Origin: Austropuccinia psidii
Taxonomy: Eukaryota > Basidiomycota > Pucciniomycetes > Pucciniales > Sphaerophragmiaceae
Assembly (NCBI GenBank): GCA_023105745.1
Contig: JALGQZ010000011.1
Location: 31,680,612 to 31,744,611, forward strand
DNA length: 64,000 bases
Direction: 5' to 3'
Both the position numbers and the translations under genes were made by a program. Below the pieces are notes generated by a model, which saw only the letters and a list, made by a program, of their open reading frames with translations, ran no database searches and was not told where the DNA came from. Shown here piece by piece: positions 57,072 through 64,000 of this stretch (position 1 is the stretch's first letter; each line of letters starts with the position of its first letter).

Positions 57072-58507
57072 TGTCAGCCTGTGACTCAAACCAGAGTACA
57101 AGCATGACAGCCAAATACCATAAATCAATGGTATAGCCAAGATACCACCAAAAAATGGAGCTAAGCCAAATCAGCTCAAAAAGTATCAAAAGCAAGAGGA
57201 AACCCACCCCTTTTCAAATATACAAGTCCAATCATCATAGGACAAATAATAACAAAGTTATTCATGCTCAAAGTTGCTGCTGAGCATAAACCTTAATTTT
57301 CACCTCTCATCCAAAATGTAGAGGAACAGGCTTAACCACATCAAATGGGTATTAAAAATGGAGCTCCAATTCAAGGCTATCCAATGTTACTAGCCAAACT
57401 GAGCTAGCACCATAATTAAAAAAGGTATGACCAAAATAAGGTCAAATAAGCGTGATTAAAAAATTCACCTCCCATCTAACTTCTACAGCTTTAGTGCAAG
57501 ATACCTAAAGTGGGTTCTTTTTGGTAAGAGCACAATCAGGGCTATCTGACAGTGCCATTAATTTTCACATCCCTCACCTAGAACAAAGGTTATGGAGCAA
57601 ACAAGCTCCATACAGCTTTTGGCCAAAACATACATATGTACAAAATAACTTGTACATGGCATAATTTTGCCATATTTGATGATAGCCATATCAAGAGAGG
57701 TACCATTGTGTAGAAAACATCTAGGGCTACGCACCGAACCAATTTTGAGGTTGATATCTCAAAACTGACAAATCTATGTCTGTTTAAAGGTCAAAATCCC
57801 ACAGTTTGGCCAATACAGCCTTATAGTGGGATAATATTCCCTACCCATGATTATGAGGTGGCAAACAGACAAATAAGAATGTTTATACTTCAATACCTCA
57901 TAGTTCATTCAATACTGGAGTCCCATACAGGTTCTGTACAGCATTCTACGCATAATACACGTCAGAATCAGTCTATGTGGTCCCCAGATGAAAATTTTCA
58001 CCCTGTAGTGGTGAAAACTGCCCAGATGTGGTTTCAAAGCCACATCTGAGCCCAATACAGGATATTAAGGCTTTGTGAAAACCACAAGCCAGTACTTGGG
58101 AGTGAAAAATCTTCATTTCCTCTACGTGGAAAGGTCTAGAAGCCTTTTCACCCCATTTTAGGATAAAAAGGGGCCTTTTCACAGCCAGAAAAGGTTTGCT
58201 CATCCTGCTCTTGAATTTCTACATAGTAAAACTGTCAAAAACGGCTATGATCTTAGAAAATAACAAGGTTATACTTTAAATTCTTAAGTATTGTAGTTCT
58301 TATTATAGTAATCCAACAGGTAAGACTGCACCCAGGGCTTTCAATAGTGCTCACCACCACTATTTCACAATGGAAAAGCCCCTATTCTTCAATCTTAAAC
58401 TTTTATTATCTATTATCAACTTCTTTTAAATTGACTTCACCATGTCACAGTAATAGTTAAGGTTGTAAATAGCCTTATTACACCTTCATCATAGACTCAT
58501 CCTTACA
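57072..58507 (+). repeat. Solo LTR of the A/B/C family (1436 bp)
   Basis: It starts TGTCAGCCTGTGACTC and ends TCATCCTTACA. A perfect 5-bp TSD ATTGG lies at 57067-57071 and 58508-58512. It keeps the dyad (about 58020, one mismatch) and GGATAAAAAGGGG. It is inserted in the copia RNase H region, with the opposite orientation to the copia reading direction. Confidence 0.95.
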
Positions 58508-58687
58508 ATTGGTGAAACCAAGGGGTTGGTTCTTTTGGTGATTAAGTATATTTTGGCCAAGAGTTAGATCAAAGTGTTGAGTGCATTTTAAATAGGTGAG
58601 GACATTCTTGGTGGCATTGAAGTGTAGGTCTTTTACGTTCACAAGGTATTGTGAGGGAAAGGAAACTGCATAGGCCAAGTCTGGTGT
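58508..58687 (-). pseudogene. Ty1/copia RT C-terminus fragment
   Basis: Minus-strand translation from 58687 gives TTPDLAYAVSFPSQYL, NATKNVLTYLKCT and LTLG...PLGFTN. This is the conserved end of copia reverse transcriptase (TRPDLxYAVxxLSQF...RYLKGT) leading into RNase H. It is cut at 58687/58688 by the start of a plus-oriented LTR fragment. The upstream part of the copia element is absent. Confidence 0.85.
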
Positions 58688-58879
58688 TGTGAGCCTGTGA
58701 GGTATATGTGACATACCCATAAGGCCACAAATAACTTTATATACAGCTTATTTTATCTTGAACAGACTTTTCAGTTGAGATTAAAATAAAAAATAACAAA
58801 AAATAAGTATAACTTTTGTTTCAATAAACAAAGTTATAATTATTATGTCATTTTTGGATTCTACACATTACACCCATAG
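58688..58879 (+). repeat. Start of a K/I-type LTR, truncated
   Basis: It begins TGTGAGCCTGTGAGG and matches the first 160 or so bases of element I's LTR (35482 onward), including GTGACATACCCATAAGGC and GTCATTTTTGGATTCTA. It is cut by the LTR of element F, whose left TSD would be CATAG (58875-58879). Confidence 0.75.
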
Positions 58880-61416
58880 TGTAAGGTGTGGATATGAAAT
58901 TTTGATAAAATATCAAGTACTTTTCCTGTCCTCAAAATTTTGATATGGTAAAATTATTTAAAAATAGTAAGAAATAGTATTTTCAAGAAGAAAACAAAGC
59001 AATCTTTTTTTAACTTTGCAAGTAGAAAACAATAATATAATAAAGATTTATTGTTTTACCAACAATCAAGATTTATCCAAAAATACTCCACAAGAGATAT
59101 TTAAGGCTGCCAAAGAAATTTCTTCAAGAGCAATTGAAATTGGAATTAATTGAGAAAAAAACTGCAAGCAATTAATTAAAGAACAAAGTTTTTAAAAATA
59201 TATTCAAAGAGAAAACATGCCCAAAAGTGACCAGAATGAATTTGGAAACAAAGTGAAAAAGTTAACAGTGATGAAATATGCTTTAATTCACTTTTGGGGT
59301 GGTTCAGGGGTAAAAATGATTATAATAATTTTTCACATGGTTAAAAGGTTTAAAATGATTCAAAAAGGGTGGTTTGAATCTTTTATTGATTGTTTTAATA
59401 GTGCGTAAACTAATTGTAAAAGGAAAAGATTCTAACATGAAGAGAGAAGTGGGGCAAAGAAGACATTCTTTTATAGACATCAATTTTCTTACTCCAAAAG
59501 GAAAATTTACTCTTGTCAGTCATGGAAAACACTCTTACAACAGAAAAGCCAATTATGGCATCATTGAATGCTGGTTTAGACCTAAAAAGGGCTGGTTTTA
59601 GTCATTTTTTGCTAATTTTACCCATTTTAGACCCTTAAATAAGCCATTACTATAGCAATACCTGTTCTAGAGCCTTCAAAACATGTCAGAATGTTTTTAA
59701 GAGGCGTATAAACCTGTTAACGCAGTTTATACTAACATTGTTTTAACTTAAGGGTAGTTTTACCCTCTTGGAAATAGCTAACACTACCCTGGTTGGTATC
59801 AAAACCTCATCATCAATTGAGTCACAGACCCTGTGACTCAATTCCAGGCCAAAAGTGATGAACCTTTGGGTGGACTTTGACATCTCACGCCTGTCAGCAA
59901 GGATTTTAGGGGTCTGCCTCCCCCTTAGAGCTAGAGTTCTTTTTCCCCCCAAAATTTAATATTTCCAATTTATTTTTTCCTTTAATTCCTCATCATGTAT
60001 TATACTTACAATTTACATATGCAATTCAATTGAGTTTTACAGTACACTACTGTAATAATTGACACCTCATATGTATGTAACAACCATCCATCCGGGGTAA
60101 GGGTATTCATTCACATACTCACTCAAACACCTCAAATCAGCAGATCCAGCATTGGCAATCAGCATTCAGTTTCAGCAATCCCCATTCTGAAACGTGCATA
60201 CAGCTTGGTACCTCAATACAGCCTGTCAATACCTGTACAGGTTGGATTCACCCAATACAGTTTCAATACACCAGTATGAAACTGTATGATCACTCAAATA
60301 CACCACACCTCTTGTACAGGTTCTGTACAGCTGTACAGGACCTGTATTGGCCAGACTCAATTCAATAATCAATTATTCTCATTAAAATTATTCCTCTGGA
60401 TCAGGGCTGGTAATTCTCACATATAACAGCCCCTCTTTCTCCCCCCTGGGGACTTTTCCCCAGTTAATTCATTTAGTTTATTTATTATTTCATAATTATT
60501 CTTATCCTTATTTTGGGTATTATAATTATTTAATTTTAAGTTAGTCTTTGCATTTCTATCTTTGCCTGTACAGTATGAGTTGAGTGGCCATATCCTTATT
60601 AACCCTTCTCTTTCCATTCTGACAGGTTAAAACAGTGGACTTGGACTTGTTTGTGGTTGGCTCTTCTATTTTGTATTTCTTTTTTGCTGCTTTTCTCATA
60701 TCTTTTATTATAGTAATTCATTTCTTACACTCTTAAGTGTATTCAATCTTTCCATACCCTTGAGCCCTCCATAAGTGAGTCCTGGTTTACTGAGTGCCAG
60801 GCCCTCTTCACTTTGAAGAGCCCCTGTGACAATGTAAATCAAAGTTCACTTATGTAATACATGCGCACATTTTGACAATTCAATTGAATTCAATTCATAA
60901 CTTCTAAAATATACACAACACCTCAGCTTTAACACAAAACTTGATCATTAACACTACATGTGATGTGAATTAAATTAGGGTTTTGAAGATTTTCAACTTT
61001 TCTACATAAAATACAAAAAACTTAATTTAAGCTTATTTACAGTTGAGTTACAAAAATTTCACTCAGAGGTGACCCCACCTAATTTTTTATAAGGAATCCA
61101 ATGGTGAAGAAAATTTTATATTTTTATTTGTTAGATAAAAATTTATGATAAATTTTATTCAACTTTTTTCCAAAATTATTTCATTTTGGGTAATTTTGTT
61201 GAAAATTCATTTTTACTTAATTGTATCTTTACAATTTTCAAATTTATTGTATTTTTATTTCTAAATTATAATTGAATTTTTGATTTGTATATAAGTTCAT
61301 ATTTATATTTATATTTCTATTTTAATAATATAAATAAATTTATTTTATTTATGTTTGTATATTACTTTTTTTGTTTGGGGTCTTTTGGGTATATGAAAAT
61401 ACCTCTAAGGCTCACT
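58880..61416 (-). repeat. 3' LTR of element F (2537 bp including a 756-bp insertion)
   Basis: On the plus strand it runs TGTAAGGTGTGGATATG to AAGGCTCACT; the final A of CTCACA has become T. It aligns with solo LTR D along its whole length except for the insertion 60076-60831. Open frames inside (59217-59408 and 59374-59601) recur in damaged form in D and are not supported as genes. Confidence 0.9.
60076..60831 (+). mobile_element. 756-bp solo-LTR-like insertion G
   Basis: It is absent from the same place in LTR D, which gives exact borders: TGTAACAACCATCC...CCCCTGTGACA, with TSD ATGTA at 60071-60075 and 60832-60836. Its TG...CA ends and 5-bp TSD fit a solo LTR of an otherwise unseen family. 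Orientation is unknown; plus is a convention. It is rich in CTGTACAG and AATACAG motifs in its first 290 bases and contains TCCCCCCTGGGGACTTTTCCCC near 60441, described as opposed C/G runs. No coding capacity. Confidence 0.85.
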
Positions 61417-61430
61417 TTCCCTTCCCCTAA
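61417..61430 (-). other. Polypurine tract, element F
   Basis: The minus strand reads TTTTTTTAGGGGAAGGGAAA directly before the LTR. It is equivalent to the K tract in position. Confidence 0.75.
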
Positions 61431-61650
61431 AAAAAGAATATTACCTTTTAATAATTTTATTTCTAGTATGTCTGAATCTTTCTACAAGTACTAGGAAAGC
61501 ATTATAGCTTCTGTCACCTCCTGGTGGTAGGCCAGTTACCCAATCCATATGGACAATTTCCCAAGGTTTGCTGGGTTCTTGGATTTTGATCATATTTCCA
61601 AGTCTTTTTCCAGTGGATGTATTTGCCTTTTGACATCTGTCACAGGTTTT
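61431..61650 (-). pseudogene. Integrase remnant with deletion junction, element F
   Basis: The minus strand reads CQKANTSTGKRLG, then [22 protein letters not shown], split here into its two known halves: MDWVTGLPPGG and YNAFLVLV. It then passes directly into ERFRHTRN near 61490. In K, VLVDRYSK and the chromodomain end RRFRHERK are about 1.0 kb apart. The second Asp, the Glu and the whole chromodomain are therefore deleted, and the copy cannot integrate by itself. Confidence 0.8.
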
Positions 61651-62061
61651 TCAATACTCTGCAAGATCTTTCTGCCACATTGGCCAGAATATGCAGGTCT
61701 TTACTTTTTCTCTTGTTCTATCTTCAGAAAGATGTCCTGAAAAGGGGCTGTCATGGCATTCTTTCAGTACAAGATTGTTTAATGACCTGTCCACAACTGT
61801 CATGACACATGTTTGCTTGGTCCTGGGGTAAATTATACCATCCAGTAGGTGAAGTCTTCCTTCATCATAAGATTTATTCCATATTTCATCCAAGGCATGT
61901 ATTAGAGAGTTGGCTTTACAGTCTTTGTTAAGTAATTGGTATAAGATGATACAATTATTATGTTGAGTGTAACTGTTTCTTACTTCTTCAAAGAAGGTGG
62001 TGTTCAAGTCTGTAACACTTATTCTTTCTATTGGGATCTGTGGGGAAGATTCTTCCGGCAC
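61651..62061 (-). pseudogene. RNase H-integrase spacer and HHCC domain, element F
   Basis: This 136-codon open piece has the spacer (ISVTDLNTTFFEEVRNSY) and the first part of the integrase zinc domain ([21 protein letters not shown]). It ends at a stop where K continues into YCQTCDTCQ, so the CxxC pair lies just after the stop. The frame differs from the RT/RNase H frame upstream, which it overlaps slightly. Confidence 0.85.
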
Positions 62062-63257
62062 ACAAGCAGGATTATCAATATTATTTGGTAATGGTCATCT
62101 GTTAGTCCATCTTCATTTTTATGAGTATTCTTATCTTTATGAACAATAGTCATATTGCCCCTATACTGTTGTATGGCTATTTGCCATCTGAGCATATGTC
62201 TGTGGGGTGTTTTCATTTTAAAAAGTGATTCAACAGCAGTACAATCTGTTATCACTTCAAAAACACATCCTTCCAGAAAGTAATTGAGTTTTTCTAAAGC
62301 CCAAACAAGGAATAAACACTCCATCTGACTTGCTCCATATCTGGCTTCAGTTGGTTTGATTTTGCTGGATATGAAACATATGGGTCCTTCCACAGGTTTA
62401 TCATTGAGAATCTGGACTTGATGAAATGCAGCACCAATTCCATCTCCTGATGCATCAATATAAAGCTTAAAAGGCAGCTTCAAGTCTGGCATCAGTAAGA
62501 GTGGAGCAGTGGTCAAGGCTTGCCTCAAAGATTCAAAGTCTTTGAATCTGTCAACAGTCATTTCAAATACTGTGTCTTTGTCACATAATCTATAAAGAGT
62601 TCTTGCTATGGTTGCAAAATCTTTAATATGTTGCCTGTAATATCCTGCAAACCCCAAAAATGACTGAATTTCTTTCTTATTCTGAGGCATAGGTTTCAGC
62701 AATACTGCTGCAACTTTGCTTTTGTCAACTCCAAGGGATAAACCAGATACTACATGTCCCAGTGCTTTAAGCTCTTTAGATCCAAAATGGCATTCCTTTA
62801 AGGGAATTTTCATGTTGAAAGATTGAATTTTTGTCAAAACTCTGGATACTCTGTACATATGTTCATCCCAAGTTTTGGAACAGATAATAATGTCATCAAT
62901 GTAAAGGATCAACCATCCTTCTGAAAGCTCTTCAGGGAAATTTTCATTCATCATTCTTTGAAAGTGTGAAGGTGCATTTTTGATTCCAAAAGGCATCCTC
63001 AAATATTCATAAACTCCACAATGAACAATAATTCTTAAGTATTTCCTTGCTCTTAGTGTCATTACATTTTGATGAAATCCTTTAAGGGCATCCATAGTGG
63101 ATATATATACTGCTTGAGATATCTGGGTAAGAGAAATTTGGATCTTTGGTATTGGGTATTTATCTGGAACAGTGTAAGTATTCAGAGCTCTAAAGTCCCC
63201 AATCCTTCTAGATTTTCCATTATGCCATGCCACTATGACTGGTGTAGTTATTTCCAC
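62028..63257 (-). pseudogene. Reverse transcriptase and RNase H, element F (409 codons)
   Basis: RT motifs are intact: [26 protein letters not shown], and the YIDD box near 62890-62905. [19 protein letters not shown] and [12 protein letters not shown] follow. RNase H has [14 protein letters not shown] and [12 protein letters not shown], and ends NEDGLT, after which an indel near 62090 shifts the frame. It is the best preserved part of F. The equivalent of K's A9 slip site reads through here (PQNKKEIQS). Confidence 0.9.
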
Positions 63258-63264
63258 TTCCTCA

Positions 63265-63480
63265 TTATGGCCCCTTTCTTATTACACCAATATCTAAAAG
63301 TTCTTTAATATGAATTTCTGGAGCTTCTCTTGATTTAGGACTTGCTGTATATGCAGGTCTTCTTAAGAGTGGTGGATAAGGTCTCTCAATATTAAGGATG
63401 ATGTCAACTTCATGACCAATAATTGCTCCCAAAGGTTCTTTGTCTGATGCAAATGCTCCTCTGTGGTCATATAAAAGCAA
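63265..63480 (-). pseudogene. Protease-RT linker and RT start, element F
   Basis: It reads FASDKEPLGAIIGHEVDII, then RPYPPLLRRPAY and [11 protein letters not shown], matching K. The frame is lost at 63258-63264 by one missing base in a G run (K has RKVGHNE). A stop upstream at about 63481 separates it from protease. Confidence 0.85.
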
Positions 63481-64000
63481 AAAAAGTTTATTTTCCTGAT
63501 TATCAGTCAGATGAAGGCTTATTTCAGCTTCATTTAACTGTTCAGATTTGAATCATTCCAAATATAAGCTGACTGCTGCTACTTTACTTACTGTAATTTG
63601 TCTTTTAAATGGTAAAAAGGCAAATTTTTGACAATTATTGTCTCCAATAGTAAAGTATCTATATTTGTTGTTGTGTCAGTCTATTCCATACATGATCAAA
63701 TAGTCGTTGCCAAATATAAAATGGGTACTAGAGCAATTTTCCATAACAACAAATTCAACAGTGATTCTTCAATTTCCATTAATATTTGGGAATATGATAT
63801 TGGTCTCAAAGATTTCCAATGATTTCATTGGATTACTTGCGTTATTGAATTTTATGCCATCAATTGGTAAAAAGTGGTCTTCAAAATTTGGTACACAAGT
63901 CTTAGGAAAAGATTTGCCAACACAAAAGCAGAAGGCTCTTGGGTCAAGTAGATGTTTAATGGGTTTGTTATTAATTACCACTTCTGTTATACAGGAGTTA
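63481..64000 (-). pseudogene. Protease remnant, element F
   Basis: The open piece 63769-63981 corresponds to K's LDTGVYCTCVGKSYL but reads LLDPRAFCFCVGKSF, so the catalytic DTG triad is DPR and the enzyme would be dead. Further fragments (FLPFKRQITV and a stop-rich linker) lead to the RT start. The element continues beyond the window edge. Confidence 0.75.

Larger units (their letters stand above)
58880..64000 (-). mobile_element. Element F: 3' half of a minus-strand Ty3/Gypsy element
   Basis: On the minus strand from the right edge: protease remnant, RT, RNase H, integrase zinc domain, a deletion junction, polypurine tract, and 3' LTR (61416 down to 58880). It is related to K but belongs to a different LTR subfamily shared with solo LTR D. 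Gag and the 5' LTR lie beyond the window. Frameshifts occur near 63260 and 62090 and a stop at 61651. The integrase core and chromodomain are missing. Confidence 0.92.

Overview
This window is eukaryotic, AT-rich repeat DNA. I see no credible host gene, rRNA or functional tRNA in it. Almost everything recognisable is an LTR retrotransposon, mostly Ty3/Gypsy elements with a chromodomain-like C-terminus to the integrase, plus one Ty1/copia fragment. The Gag-Pol style and the AT-rich nested insertions resemble what is known from large rust-fungus (Pucciniales) genomes such as Austropuccinia psidii. That assignment is inference from memory of protein style and was not checked.

Positions 1-37602 resolve into one stack of nested insertions, dated relative to each other by LTR termini and target-site duplications (TSDs). 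The oldest layer is element I (+ strand). Its integrase remnant lies at 23734-24697, its chromodomain tail at 35258-35481 and its 3' LTR at 35482-37602. Element C (+) was inserted into I; its pieces are 6680-7344, 16980-19420 and 21252-23733. Full-length element K (- strand, 24698-35257, TSD AGATC) was also inserted into I. Three elements were inserted into C: element A (+, its right part 1-6679), complete element B (+, 7345-16979, TSD TTAAT) and solo LTR D (19421-21251, TSD AAAAG). A, B and C are one family (LTR about 1.4 kb, TGTCAG...CTGACA). K, I, M, F, D and E belong to a second lineage (LTR about 1.8-2.1 kb, TGTGAGCC...CCTTACA).

Positions 37603-58879 are older and more eroded. They hold the tail of a minus-oriented LTR (to 39334), a plus-strand K-like relic M (39383-43669), an integrase relic of a different Gypsy lineage (45200-45830), and a large imperfect inverted repeat (46929 to 53817). 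The inverted repeat encloses an A-family solo LTR (47045-48458) and two T-rich/A-rich switch regions, one centred on a 145-bp hairpin element. Beyond it lie a tRNA-like relic with a short tandem repeat near 56.0-56.5 kb and a minus-strand copia fragment split by an A-family solo LTR (57072-58507, TSD ATTGG).

Positions 58880-64000 hold the 3' half of minus-strand element F. It has an LTR (58880-61416) carrying a separate 756-bp solo-LTR-like insertion (60076-60831, TSD ATGTA). F has a large internal deletion that removes the integrase core and chromodomain.

All copies are damaged. K is the best preserved: one 1147-codon Gag-protease-RT frame, then two frameshift lesions. The most interesting signal is at the 5' end of the Gag region. 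Both the A/B family and the K family carry a second, overlapping reading frame in the same +1 phase relative to gag-pol. It shares an internal GWNP motif, a basic tract and a similar C-terminal end, which suggests a conserved overlapping or frameshift-linked product.
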